A DNA stretch of 64,000 bases from Polytrichum commune (GCA_950295325.1 OX485805.1:40535501-40599500); one strand, 5' to 3'; positions 46,256-58,985 are shown, numbered from the stretch's first letter. Numbers and translations are program-made. Notes: generated from the sequence alone by a model not told the origin.

Positions 46256-48549
46256 TGACATAGTATGCGACCCAAAGTTACTTCTTCTAGTTGATTTGGC
46301 ACTGGAAATAGCTTCAAAGGCCACAATTTAGTCTAGTCAACCACATTTGAAACAAATTGGGAATTTTTTTGATAGAGGTCAAGTTTTATTTAACATGGAT
46401 GGATGATATGCAATAATTTCTCATCCCTGACTTCTCAAAGATTATGGCTAGCTTGCCTTCTCCAATTGACCCTCCCATGCTCCATCGTCACATTCTCCAA
46501 CAAATGAAAACATTTGAAGTCCATTGGTTGCACAAGTTACCATTGATGTCATGGTTAGAGAAGGTGGAATATCATGTTTTATACGATCTCAAGTTTTGGA
46601 ACAAAAAACAAAGAAGCTTCATTGCATAGAGTAAAATCAAAACAACATTAATTGGGTGATTCAATAAAATAAAATAAAATTCAAATACGGCCTATCCATC
46701 TTTCACACAAATTCTAAACCATGACGATTGCATAAAACATGTATACCACATCACATGCTATCAAATATGAGCAAAGAAATTGTGCCAAAGGTTATCCAAC
46801 ACTCGATGTAAGGCCTTGGTTGTGTTTATCCGATTGCACTTGAACGTGGTTGGAAAGGTAATTCCACATGATTTGATGGAGCATGTATGGTCATTTATTC
46901 ATGCACAAACCTCCTTTTATATATTTCAAGTAACCCAAGGAACTTATTGACAACAAGCCAAATAAATTTGAAAATGTTGAAGCCATGTGGCAACTTTTTA
47001 TTGAACAAATTCCACTCTCAAGAGACAAAAGATGCCATTGTGACATCCGCATGTATCATGTGTACAAGTTTTTAAGATGCATTACCGTATATATGCTAAA
47101 ATGCTTAATTGGTCAAGAGTAGGTTGGCTACCAAACTTATTCATTTCAACACATGCACAACCATCGGACAATAGTAAAATATTTATGATATTAGACCATT
47201 TGACATCCCCCATTCAACATTTAGAGCACCTTGTGTCAATCTTAGTTGAAATGCAATGTTCCCATTTGTTAATTGCAATGATAGTTATTGCAACTAATGT
47301 GAATGTAAAAAAGGGTATTATTCAGGGCATTAGCATACATAATATATGTAAGGAAGAGATATTCTTTTTCTCTAGTGTGTACATTTAAAAAATTATTTTG
47401 AAGTAAAGGTAGATGTACAAAGTGGGGCCTTAAGGTTTAAGGAAAATCGACAATCAATATGTTAGTTTCATCCAATTCATGTTCTCATTCATCGGTGTCG
47501 TATGGTAATAGTTCCAATGACTACCATGTCGATTATTGTTAGCGTTTGCATTTGGAATCTAGATTTTTGCAAATTGGAGGCTCTTGGAGCGCTCATTAGC
47601 TTTCTTGATATTTCCTCTCCAAAATGTGGCTAACATATTAAGCTCTTGTCTTTGTTAGTTCAATGCAATCTGGTGTTGCATCCTATATACGAGAAAATGT
47701 TCAATGACTTTCTCGTTGGAAAGTGAAAGTGGATTGTATGTGTTAAAAGGCCTATTGATCTCTTGATTTAAATGCTTGTATGTGCAATGGAGGCATTTAT
47801 CCTACTAATTTGAAAAGTGATGTAGAAATGCTTCTATCCAAATTTTTAGCCTACCATTAACACAAATACATGTTTTTTCCCCTATAAATCTACTAGAGTG
47901 TTCAAGTTTGAGTTTATTGGATAGTTATAGCGGCCCATAGGCGCAATATGTACTTTGCATGGTGGTTCCTTGGACATAGTCCATTCATACAATCTCTTGT
48001 ATATAAGGGGGTCAATTTCATAGTGACCCATCATCACAGTTGCACAACTATGCTCCAACTCTGCCACATCTACTCAAGCTGGCTATTGCTGGGATGTGAC
48101 CTACACATGTGGGACATCCTTAGCAATAAGGTTGCCCCCAAAACATCATGTGAAATTCGCAGAACATTGAGAGCACACACAACATTTAAATATGCAATGA
48201 AGAGTCCACCCTCAAGGTCAATGTGTATACGATCATCATCTTAGGGGTGGACAACATACATGCACTGACAAATATACTAACTACAAAAAAACCCAAAAAT
48301 CAACGACTTTCTATAATTTCATGAAAATAAAAATAAAATCCTAACTAGATGTGAACTACATGAAGGAAAACATGAAGCATATTAGACCATATAGACTAAG
48401 TCATCTTTAATATTCAAAAAATCTAAGTAAGAGTCCACCAATAAGAAGTGATGATAGCCTATGGGCAAATAAGCTCCTATTCATGCTTGCTTCCTATATG
48501 ACTTTCATTGGAGAAGTATGTCATGATTCAAAAGCAGATTACGAGATAC

Positions 48550-48551
<2 letters not shown>
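46256..48551. other. Intergenic sequence, no gene seen
   Basis: Several open frames of 60-103 codons exist (for example 47,077-47,388) without recognisable motifs; AT-rich composition makes them expected by chance. Confidence 0.4.

Positions 48552-48604
<53 letters not shown>
48552..48604. repeat. CT microsatellite
   Basis: An uninterrupted run of about 26 CT dinucleotides. Confidence 0.98.
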
Positions 48605-48608
<4 letters not shown>

Positions 48609-50481
48609 CTAACGGGCTGCAGCGAAAGATTTACAAGCCTGCCCGGGGGAAAAAAACGAGTACTATAAGCACCGTCCGTGTATGACTCAGACGGCACTTC
48701 CGACTCTCCCCTATCCGCGTGTAGACTCTAACACGGAGCCTTCTGCCTGATATACCTGCTCAGATAGGCTGCTGCAATACAGTGAAAGTAGTTCGAAGTG
48801 ACTTGTGGAAAGCGGGGATTACTACTACAGAGTACTACTGCAGTAGTGTTGCAAACTGTTCTTTACAGGAGAGTGGGTAATTGTAGTTAGCCGGCTCACA
48901 GGAGTTTCTAGTCTAAGAACTACGATTCATCCGGACTTGATTCCCAAAAAGTAACATCAGGATGACCAAGAAGTGCTCATCTCAAGAAGAGTTCAAGGTG
49001 TTGATACAGGATTTGTTATATGTAACCACACCCGAAGAAGGATATAACTACTTGGGATAATCTACTATCCACTTATATCATTTCTTGATTCAGGAGTGTG
49101 CATGACATTATTCTTTGCTTTGCAATTGAAAGATATAAAGTATATTGAATTGTACTTATTTCCGAGGAGGAAGTATCGCCTTGTTGACATCGATAACAAG
49201 TAAGAGGATCCGCCTACACATGTTGTACGCTCTACTAACTTATTTCTTGGTAATGTTGGGGAGCATGGGCACAGGTGAGGACCTCTTCTACGAGTGCGGT
49301 GCACCATCCGAAGAAATTTGTCCATCCTTCACAATTCTTTCTAGAAATTGTTCTAGAAATCTCTATGTGATACCCAGAAAATTGATGATGGGTACTATCT
49401 TTCTTGATAATCACACTCCACATAAACACTCTACAAATGTTTACCACCTGTTTTTGGGATTGATATAAGACTTTCAGGTGAAATAATCACAATATAATCA
49501 CTCAGTGACTGCGGAGAGTTTCTATTGTAGATTCTTGCTAATAATCTTCTTTCCAGACATCAGAGCTGCTTACTGTAAAAGTTCGGTCACTTGAAGACGA
49601 AGTCAATAAGTCTTTATAGATTGACAGAAACTATAAAGAGAAAGGAGATGAAGGAAAAACTGAATGGGTTATGTTGCTCAAAACTAAGTGTACCATGTTC
49701 TTACGTACTGAGCACTCACGAAATAATCTTCAGAATAAATTGTTGAAGACATTAAATATGTGATAAGTTTGCAAACGTCTTAAGGGCTACTGGACGTAAC
49801 AAATTATTACAACAAGCATTGTATCAGTATCTATATTCTCCTGGTTGAAGTGCTAACCATGTGAGAGATAATCAGATAGGGGAGATATGTTGGATTCGGT
49901 TAATCTTAACAGTTGCCTTTTCCTTTTTACTCTCTGAAAAAATCTGAAAAAATGTGTAAAGAAAAGGGTACATTATTTGTACTGATTGTACAAATAATAT
50001 GAGTATACCCAAGCACTGCTGATTGGATCAATCAACTGTGAACAAAACTGGCCAGACAGATTTGAATATAGAAGACTTTTTCACTAAGCAGACTTGAGAA
50101 CCACGTGAGGTTTCATTACTCTGTATGGCTTATTGCATATTAGCTATACACAGTATGGAGAAATATTTGCCTATGAATTGAAAAGCTCGTGGGATACTGG
50201 TAGCCTGGGGGTAATATCCTAAGACCTGAAACTGGTCACATACATGACTCAGTAGAAATTGTGAAATGACTTGTAGATGATGTTCTGAATACTGAACAGG
50301 AGTCACTACAAGTGTTTACTTAACAGAGGATATATATACACGATGACATACATAACATTACACTAAGAGATTATCAAGACCCTGGATAGGGATGTATGTT
50401 GTCATTTACTATACTTGACTTGACTCTACATTAGGTGTGACACTACCTATTGTGACAAGTCTAATCAAGACAAGATTAGTC

Positions 50482-50483
<2 letters not shown>
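48605..50483. other. 1.9-kb segment between two CT microsatellites, unidentified
   Basis: Bounded by CT/TC arrays at 48,552 and 50,484. Composition is somewhat more balanced than neighbouring DNA. No gene or terminal repeats could be fixed. A very short stretch near 50,060 is weakly reminiscent of a retroelement but is not enough for a call. Confidence 0.35.
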
Positions 50484-50529
<46 letters not shown>

Positions 50530-50530
50530 C
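50484..50530. repeat. CT then TA compound microsatellite
   Basis: About 17 CT units followed by about six TA units. Downstream, AGAGAGAAGAAACGCTGACCC resembles AGAGAGAGAAGAAACGTTGACCC (shortened) near 17,870, so the flank may belong to a repeat. Confidence 0.9.
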
Positions 50531-51339
50531 CATTTGTCAAAGAAGAGAGAAGAAACGCTGACCCTACGATCATAAACCCTATCCATTTGTCACATAAAAC
50601 TCAGGAGTTTAGCACATACAAGCGACATACATGACGATGTATATTGTGATGAAAACTTACCTCATAGAAGGTGTCGATTTAAAGTCACGTGTTGTAAATG
50701 AACGCCTTGATAGAATTGTGGAAATAGGTGGTTCTACCTCGTAAGTGAGCCCGACCACTATGAGCCGTGTCAACAAGAAGGAGCAATTATGATCGAGTCT
50801 TTTAATTTCAAGATACGCATCCCATGCGACACACAAAGGGAGGTGAGCTCATCCATCATCGTTGGGCATCACATACCGAGAGGCTTGAGAGTCACATGAA
50901 ATGCACGGAGTGGTGCCAAGTCTCATTCAACAACCACCTCGCCTAGCGGCAAAACCCTTGCTCGAAAAGACAATTTACCAAGAACATTAAAATCTACTTA
51001 AGGCCACTTTACCTTACACATAGACCAAGTGCCGGAACCATGCAAAAATATATTAAGGGCCCTTAAAAATCACCCAAAGTCCGTATCGGTGGGACACGTG
51101 GTCATCGAAGTGTTAGATTGTATGGATGCAATGTCTAAATTTCTTACATTGATTCTTTGTTTCAAGAACAATGTTACTTATTATTTTCTAGCAAGTAATA
51201 AACCAAGTGATGCTCTCTTACTGGTTCATGTAGCGTGATGACTAAAGATTATTGAACGGTTTTAGTCACCACGTTCCTAACTTAGTTCTATGGTTCCTAA
51301 GGGCTAGGTCACATGGGGTCCCAAGTCCTAAGTCCCAAG
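50531..51339. other. Intergenic sequence, no gene seen
   Basis: Includes a 69-codon open frame (51,029-51,238) without a known motif. Confidence 0.4.
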
Positions 51340-51680
51340 TCAAACCGCCATGTGGTATCACCAACACCTAATGTAAACCCAACATTATTTGTCATTCTTT
51401 GCAAAACAACATAAAACAACATAAAATAAAATAAAATAAATCATTGTAAATTCACAATGTTTCATTTATTGTCACTTATTGAATGATTTCTTGTCAAAAT
51501 TTCAACCATTCATGACAATAGTTCATTATATATATATGTTAATACACATAATATGAAAAGAAGGATGCACTAAAGTAAGTAAGGATGACAATATTTGTAA
51601 ACTTATTCGTAAGAAGTATCATAACAAAAGTTTCCATTGTGACATAAAATACCATATGACATAAAATATAATATTTAGTG
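51340..51680 (-). mobile_element. CACTAAA-ended MITE, longer family, inverted copy
   Basis: Read on the minus strand it starts CACTAAATATTATATTTTATG and proceeds through TTTACAAATATTGTCATCC, TTAGTGCATCC, ATTGTCATGAATGGTTGAAA and AATAAGTGACAATA, in the same order as at 39.7 and 55.3 kb. The TA at one flank has become TG. The far end is diffuse. It lacks the Tourist insertion found at 55,486. Confidence 0.65.
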
Positions 51681-51839
51681 TGGCTTGGGGTATGTAGGGT
51701 CTAGAGTAGAACCACTAATTCTCAATTAGGATCCCATCAGGAATCTATAAGGTGCCACAATTTCAATAAGGTTGGGATTGATTTTGGGAATTTATTTTTG
51801 TGGGTGATTTAATTAAGGTTCTACGTTTCATGGTTATAA

Positions 51840-51962
51840 GGGTTAGTTTCCATGTAGGCCGCTTGCCGACTAGATTCTAGTGCAAATGTAGATTCCACCT
51901 TGGTGGCATCTACATTTCCACTAGAATTTGATGGGCGAGCAACCTACATGGAAACTAAGCCC
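51840..51962. repeat. Compact 123-bp hairpin (tiny MITE or small-RNA precursor)
   Basis: The two halves fold back on each other over about 58 bp with a TTGG loop near 51,900. Outer stem GGTTAGTTTCCATGTAGG pairs with CCTACATGGAAACTAAGCC; inner stem AATGTAGATTCCACC pairs with TGGCATCTACATT with a few mismatches. The size and imperfect pairing are those of plant miRNA precursors, but a GGG-ended MITE would look the same. Confidence 0.6.
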
Positions 51963-52850
51963 AAGTCTTCAACTACGGTTATGATATCACTAGGGAATCG
52001 TTAGTGCCATGACACATGTCACCAATTTCGAGTGCTAACGTGAGGAGAAATTCGTCTCAAATTGAGTAGTTTTTGACCTACTCTAGACATTGGTGCTGTG
52101 TTCGGGCCAACTTTTGGCTTCAAATATTCACAGTAATTCCAACTTCATGAATGAAATCATTGAAAAAATTGCAACCCTCTTGATTCCATCTTCCTACACG
52201 GGGAAAAAAAATCACTCAGCCTTATAACTTCTCTAGATTTTGGCGTAAAATCTCTTAAGGTGATTGGTTATGGGTGCCTCTACTCATGGATGAAGGGACT
52301 TTAGTAAAAACAAATTCCCTTCAAGGTTGACAACCGACTCATTCCATACGAAATATGCTAGAGTAATACGGAGTCTCTTATGCCATTTCTAAAGTCAAAC
52401 TATCTATAAATAGCATTTAAAATCATAAAATGGTTCCTTGCGTTCACCTTATTGGCAAACGAGTTTACATAGACACCACGAATCCCTAGCCATTTAATAT
52501 AGTAATTATACATTACTTTGACCTAGATCTTACATGCATGTGGAGTAAAGTCAACCCTTGGTTAGTAAGGTGTGCAAAAACACATTAGCTAGCCACATTT
52601 CGAGAGTTGGCCGGGGGGGAATCTTATATACTTACGGGCCCACCACTTATCCCCTTTGGATGACCGTTTTGAGATCCCATGTCGAAATGATGGCTCAAGG
52701 CTGACCAATCGACAAGGCCGTAGAAAAACACGACTCCAATCATAAAATAAAACTACAAGTTAACAAAGTTGTGTTGTGAAATCAAAGTTTATAGATTGAT
52801 TCTTAGTGGCCCCTTCTTTCTTTCTCTCACTCACTCACTCACACACACAC

Positions 52851-52881
<31 letters not shown>

Positions 52882-53040
52882 TATAGTGAGCCAAGAACCT
52901 GGGTCTTTTGTAATGTTACTTAGAGCATTGATGATGGTATGTGGGATCATTAGGACTCCGTCATGGATTAATTGTACCTCCATTAATTTGGGGTTTGGTA
53001 TCATTTTTTGCACTATTCAACATGAGTATTGTAGTTTCGA
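51963..53040. other. Intergenic sequence, no gene seen
   Basis: Contains a TCAC repeat near 52,827 and an ATGT repeat at about 52,853-52,880. No coding evidence. Confidence 0.45.
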
Positions 53041-53266
53041 CCAATGATCGGGGAGAACCGGCAATTAGTTACAGATGAACCAGTTGAATTTGAGAAATAA
53101 CCGGTTGAAGTTCAAGAATGCATGAAAATTACCAATCATTTTAGAGGAGTTTATAGAATATATCCCAATTTAATGAAGGAAAACCGGAGGATGTCAACAT
53201 GTAACCGGTTGGACTTGCAAACACTAGGATGTCAACCGATTATGCCCAAATGTCTCCCCGATCATT
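53041..53266. mobile_element. Small inverted-repeat element, 226 bp
   Basis: Ends CCAATGATCGGGGAGA and its exact inverse TCTCCCCGATCATTGG, flanked on both sides by TTTCGA. Inside, an AACCGGTTG motif recurs (53,099 and 53,203, with variants). The 6-bp direct repeat does not match a standard superfamily; a degraded 8-bp duplication is possible. Confidence 0.65.
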
Positions 53267-55259
53267 GGTTTCGACAAAAAGGGGGGGAGGGTTGTATTGT
53301 GTGGGTTGTTGTCCTCGTGAGTTGAGGAAGTGACGAAGTCAAGTATACTCATATGTTAGATTGGAGGTGGTCACCACATCAATATGGGTTCTAACTAACA
53401 TTTGACATCTCCTTGGATAATGCACATGTTTGGCTAGACTTAGTTTGGACACCACGTGTGTGATTGGAACCCCCAATGCAGCTAGAGGACATATACTCCT
53501 TAACCTAAACCTTATGCCACAACACATACATTGAAACAACAATACAAAACAACCACATGAACTACGACCCCTTAATAGATGCAATGAGAAACAATGGTTG
53601 CAATGCCAACCCCCTCTTTCCAAACTTGGATGCCCCTAAAAGATAGTAGCACCCAACATAGCCCGCCTTCCAAAAGGAAGGCAATAAGCCCTATAATGAG
53701 CCCCCCCCCTTCAAACTCATGTACATTATAAAGCAAACATACTCAAATTTTCCTAATTTTTTTTTTACCCCTTTTTAGGATGTGCTCTTCCACATGTGGA
53801 GAAAAACCTCACATTCAAGAGTACCTCTCATCCATCTGACAGAAAAAAGAAAACTAAACCCCCTACAAGTTCATTACTGATCCATCTCAAGAAAACTTGG
53901 TTTAGACTAATTCCGTAACTTTGAAGCTAATTACGGTGTCAAACCAATTGATTTTTTAAATAAAATGTTTTTGGATGAATGTTGGGTGTGGTTGTATGTG
54001 AGCAGGTTTTCTTGTCTTTGCCCTCGGATTGGTAGGCTTTGCCTACACATGGGGAGTTTGTGATAGCATTTACATCCTCAAGGGCTTGGGCTTCTAATGT
54101 GAGGCCCTATATTCATATCAATGTTTTTTTGGCCAACGAAATGGGATTATCGCATACAAGCATACTCTCATCCATCCAACAATGAAACTTTGAACTAGTA
54201 TGCAGTTTAGAGGTTACTTTTCAAAATTTATTTGTAACTCTATTTAGTTCAATGGACCCGAATTAGTCTAGCCCAAGTTAGGGCACACTTTCATGTACTA
54301 GTTGTTCCAGCGAAACAAAATAGAGTTCTCTGACGTCAGCGAAGTTTTTGCCGGTATCTTCAAGCACCTTTTTGACTGAGCACTCCCATGTGGAGTGGCG
54401 GTGGTGGTGAGGGGGGGGGGTGATAGCAGATTTGGCTCATTGCCCAACACACAAGTTGGAACGTGGCCATCCTTGTACTGACGCACTTTAGTTGTTGATT
54501 GACTAGACCGATTGATTTTTAATCATGAGATGCTAGAAAAATGAAAAACAAAAATCTCCGTAAATTATGAAAACTCTGGGCAAGGTTTGAATAGCAAGAA
54601 CATGGCATCATGAACTCTCAACGTAAATACAACAAATTATGGTTCACACCAACATGTTTATATAAACCAAGGCTTCTCCGCTCAAATGAAAATCAATTTC
54701 TATGTGCTAGAATATAGAGTTGGTCAAGTTTCCCTCCTCAAACTACAACTATCAATGAGCCCCACATACCTTATTAGTTTGGGCATGTGCCAACCTAACC
54801 CATTGCACCGGTATGTATGAATCATTATGGGTTCATATCTTGCATGAACCCAACCCCATAAACCCATGCAAACCATATGCCCATGCCCATGTAAAACCTC
54901 CGTGTGCATGTACGCACATTGCCCCACTCATAAGCCCCCATGACCCGCTTTGGGAAAAAAATAAAAAAATAAAAAATCTTATATTTGTTAACTAAACTAT
55001 GTCACTTTATCCTATTGCCCATGCAATGTCGCCACCTGGGCTCCATGCCCGTCACCTCCCCCTAGTTTCCCCCACCATACCTACCTTTTGCATTTATAGT
55101 CCACCCCCCCCCCCCTCCCCCCTCCACATTTGTATTCTCATTCTTTTGTCACATGATTTTATGGGGAAAGAATCTTTGCCATGCGACCTTTTCCATTGGG
55201 CTTTTCTTTGTATTTTATGCAAGAACAGTGGAGTGATGGCCTCACCACCACCATCACTA
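53267..55259. other. Intergenic sequence with MITE remnants
   Basis: CTCTCATCCATCTGAC with a distant GGATGAATGTTGG (about 53,813-53,990) and CATACAAGCATACTCTCATCC (shortened; near 54,150) are remnants of the family at 42.5-43.3 kb. Homopolymer C near 55,103-55,118. No gene recognised. Confidence 0.45.
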
Positions 55260-56008
55260 CACTAAACATTATGTTTTGTGTCACATGGTATTTTATGCCA
55301 CTGTGGTAACACCTCTAATCATTTTTCTTTTGGATAAGTTTACAAATATTGTCATCCCAACTCCATTTTAGTTCATCCAAATGCCAACTATTGGAATAAA
55401 TTTTGGTATATTCCGCATCCTAAACATTAATGCAATGAATTATTGTCATGGATGATTGAAATTTGGAGAACAAATCACTTAGTAAGGGCCGGTTCACACT
55501 ATGGCCAAACTTCGAGAGGAGAAGCGTTTGGACGAATGAAAATGCAGAAATGTCCAAGGTCCATCCTCTCGGCCCTCACACTAGAGGCCCAAGTCCAAAG
55601 GACGTCGCCTCCAAAAGAGCCTAGCTGGCAATACTTTTAGGAAGTTATGGCGCCAAGAGTTCGGCCTCTCGAGCAAAATTTGGGTCGAGCAAAATGCTCG
55701 ACCCAAACTTCCGTCGAGAGGTTGAACTTTTTTTAATTAAAATATTCAAAATCTGACATCTAATTATTTTATTTTTTATTTTCAGCCCAAAGGCTTCTCT
55801 TCTCGACAAAGTTTGGTCCAGAAAAGTGACGCTTCTCCTCTCGACTTGGGCATAGTGTGAACCAGCCCTAAGTGACAATATTTGCAACATTGTAAATCTA
55901 TAATGCCATATTCTCTTACAAAGAAATGACAAATAACATGAGTTTATACGGATGATGCACAATTAGTATTGAGCAAGACTTAAAGAATTGGTGACATTGA
56001 ATACACAC
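55260..56008 (+). mobile_element. CACTAAA-ended MITE carrying a nested Tourist element
   Basis: The left end CACTAAACATTATG follows TA. Interior blocks match the copies at 39.7 and 51.4 kb, but the element is split at CACTTAGTAA by the 383-bp insertion at 55,486-55,868 and resumes with TAAGTGACAATA. The right end is degenerate. Confidence 0.65.
55486..55868. mobile_element. Tourist-like (PIF/Harbinger) MITE nested in another MITE
   Basis: 383 bp, with ends GGGCCGGTTCACACTATG and the inverse CATAGTGTGAACCAGCCC. The inverted match extends about 40 bp inward (CGAGAGGAGAAGCGT). TAA flanks both sides. The two other copies of the host MITE show a single TAA at the same point, confirming the 3-bp duplication. 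Confidence 0.9.
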
Positions 56009-56583
56009 CACCACCACGTCTTTCATTATCTATATAAAAGGTGTATGCATTTGAACATGTGAGAGTTGAGGGTCCGGTAGTCGACACAAGTGTCACGTGA
56101 TGGAATTAATGCCGCTCTTCTATAACCATGTCTTTTAATATGGGGACAAACATTTGTGTTCATAGAGCGACCTATTGCCACTCAACCTATTTGTGCAATG
56201 TACCGGTTTCTTACATTCTACAAAATTCTTTGAAATCTAGTAAACAAGGCTCATAATTAGTGGGGCTCAAAACTCCAAGTTGCTATTTCACATGTGGAAG
56301 TCGAGCCTTGCTTGATTGGGAATCTTGGGCTCCAATTTAAAGAACACTTTAAAAGCCGGAGGTGGGTACTAAGGTGCTTTACTTCCATGGATAGATTCTT
56401 CGGCTTCACTATTCCTCGGTATGCGTACATTCACTATGTGCCATGTGCTTCTAGGAAGGACTTTAGTGTTGTTATTCAATGACAATATTTTCATCCGACA
56501 TTCAATGAAAATGTTACGTATGCAAGTTGAAAACTAACACAACTAAGCTCCCGCGATTGGTGGTTGCATGGGGGAGAGTCATA
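56009..56583. other. Intergenic sequence, no gene seen
   Basis: No recognised feature. Confidence 0.4.
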
Positions 56584-58593
56584 CAGTCTAACCTTGATAA
56601 TATCACACCATCCGTTTCACCATAAAGTGTGATATAAACAAGGTGTGACATATTTGATAATGTCACATTTTGAAGATTTGTGCATAATGTGATATTATCA
56701 AAAAAAAAAGGGTAGAAAATCAAAATGAAATTACAATGTAAAAAATATATATAAAAAAATCAAACACAAGACTTCAATGTTTTTGAATGTAAAATATAAT
56801 TCAAAATTGTGAATAACAACATGAGCACATCACAATGTGTCATTGAGATCAGGTAAAGACCTCTCACTAGAGACAAAGAAGCTTCTAATGTCATATTGTT
56901 TTAGTGATGTTAAATGTCCAACACCAATTCTAATGAGTTTGTCATGGATGTTTTCCATTCCTAACAACTCATGAGTGTTGAAAATCTGAGAACCTTGGCT
57001 AGCCATAAAATTCAAAACATCTTTAGCATATTTTTGTGCATCGCTTAGCTTCACTACTTTAGACTCATCATCATTGCTATTAACAATCAATGGGTCTTCT
57101 TCCATGGAATCAAGTACATGTTCGCCATCTTGCACTAATTGCACAAGCTCCTCAGTAGAATATTCCACCTCAAAATCATCTTCACCTTCCATGTTTATGT
57201 ACTCTAAAGGACTAAGCTTTTCTTGCCTTCAACATCCAATGCGGCGATGAGATTGCCCAATTCCAAAGCTGCTTCCTCCATTTTGGACTTCATACGTTCA
57301 TCAGAATTGTTGATATCTGCATTCCACGCTGCAGGCAATATGGCAGACTTTCTCCAACAATTTCTAATGGTTTGATCATCTAATTCATGCCATGCCGCCA
57401 CACACCATAGCATTGCTTGAAATAGATCAACATTCAGTTTCCCCAAATCTTCATTTGAGTTATCAATTTGTTGCAAAGTCCAGGCAACAAGCTTGCGTTT
57501 ATAGCACATTTTGAATGCTGCAATCACTCCTTGATCCAAAGGCTGAACAACTGAAGTCACATTTGGTGGAAGAAACAATATAATGATATGGGAGAGTACA
57601 AAAGCATTAAATCCATCTATAACTTTTTTGACCTCACCATGAATATCATGGCTTCCTGCATTATCCATAATAATGCAAATTTTTCTATCTTGCAATGTCA
57701 TTCTTCGGTTCTCACTCTTCACCCAATGTGTAAAAGCATCACCATTCATCCAGGCTGAATTGTTAGAATAATAGTGTACTATACTATTTGGATCAAACTT
57801 CCGAGGAAAGCATCTGGGACGTGTTGATTTGTGAATGAAAACAAGCTTCAATCGCTCCTTCCCTGAGATATTAGTGCAAAGCCCCAATGTCACACGGTCC
57901 TTCTTCTTTTTATTTCCTTTTGCCTTCCCAATATTCAAAGTCTTGCAAGGAGAGGCTTTATAATACAAACATGTCTCATCAAAATTGAAGATGTCTTCAG
58001 GATCTTACTAGATTCTCCTATGCGACTATTGACTATAGAAACAGTGAAGACCGTGCCACATATCTTGAGATTTCTACATTGCAAACTAATTTAGCTTAAG
58101 TCGACACTACTCTGTACCAGCTCAGCTAAACCGTAGAACTTAACATCCTAAATTACTGCACACAAGCTGAAACCCTCAAAGACACATAGGTGAACACATG
58201 TGACGGAAGGTGGGGTGCATAGAGGCCAAGAAGTCTTGGCAGCGCCGTCAAAGACAACACCTTTGAGTGCCGTGTATACTAGTATAGACAGCACCGTTCA
58301 GGGTTGGTGCACAGAGGCGGCTCATGACCCTTTGAATAACATTGCATTTATCACAGGGGTGGCTCATGACCCTTTTGGCTACTACAATATGTCCATCCAA
58401 CCATCACATACAATCCATCCATATTTGATATTATCACATTTACACTACGGATTTTGGAAAAAAATAGTGACATTAACAAGGGTGATAGGGATAATAACGA
58501 GGGAGTTTTACACTAAGAAAATCGGTTTCAAACTTTTAGGTGACAGTATCAAGGTGTCCCATTAACAAGGGTGACATTATCAAGGTTAGACTG
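56584..58593 (-). mobile_element. pogo-like DNA transposon, both ends intact, internally deleted
   Basis: A 2,010-bp element flanked by TA, with terminal inverted repeats starting CAGTCTAACCTTGATAAT and matching for about 25 bp (one mismatch). CAGT ends and TA duplication fit the pogo branch of Tc1/mariner (plant Lemi/Emigrant group). Subterminal regions repeat TGACATTATCA-like motifs. The minus strand encodes the C-terminal part of a DDE transposase; the N-terminal DNA-binding part is replaced by about 400 bp of unrelated sequence (58,015-58,430). Confidence 0.85.
56830..58010 (-). pseudogene. pogo-like DDE transposase fragment
   Basis: The reading starts near 58,010 with IFNFDETCLYYKASP (first catalytic Asp in FDET), then IIMDNAGSHD (second Asp) and LFLPPNVTSVVQPLDQGVI with the third Asp region, and YKRKLV, all typical of the DDE_1 family shared by pogo, Tigger and CENP-B. 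A frameshift near 57,210 separates the core from the C-terminus (LSPLEYINMEGED to PDLNDTL, stop at 56,830). The N-terminal CENP-B-type helix-turn-helix is missing, so it cannot work as a complete transposase. Confidence 0.85.
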
Positions 58594-58729
58594 TACCTCC
58601 AACTTCGTCAATTAATAAACTTCGGAAGGAATTTTTTTTTAAATCCAATTTTAATCCAACTAGGATACCTCGTGATCCACACCAAGTGTAAAATTCCTCA
58701 CCACACTGTAACATTACTCTTGTTATCTA

Positions 58730-58985
58730 TGCAGTTCACATTTTGGGAAGATTTCCTTACTAGATTATCTCTGTAGATAACATTATGACAAATATGTCAT
58801 ACGATTCCTATACTAGATTATCTCTACATATAACATTTTGGGAAGATTTCCTTACTAGATTATCTTTGTAGATAACATTATGACAAATATGTCATATGAT
58901 TTTCTTACTAGATTATCTATGCATATAACATTTTTGGAAGACTTCCTTACTAGATTTCTCTTGTTATCTCTACATATAACATTTC
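58730..58985. repeat. Tandem repeats of about 108 bp
   Basis: Blocks GGGAAGATTTCCTTACTAGA, TTATCTCTGTAGATAACAT and GACAAATATGTCATA recur in order about two and a half times, with ACATATAACATTT between. Each unit contains short palindromes (ATGACAAATATGTCAT). Just outside the pogo-like element. Confidence 0.85.

Noticed and set aside
47077-47388. 103-codon plus-strand frame
   Set aside because: AT-rich region, no motif, no splice context; length is within chance expectation.
49980-50110. Weak resemblance to the end of a copia-type polyprotein
   Set aside because: Only about a dozen residues look alike, no flanking long terminal repeats or other parts were found; too little to call a fossil element.
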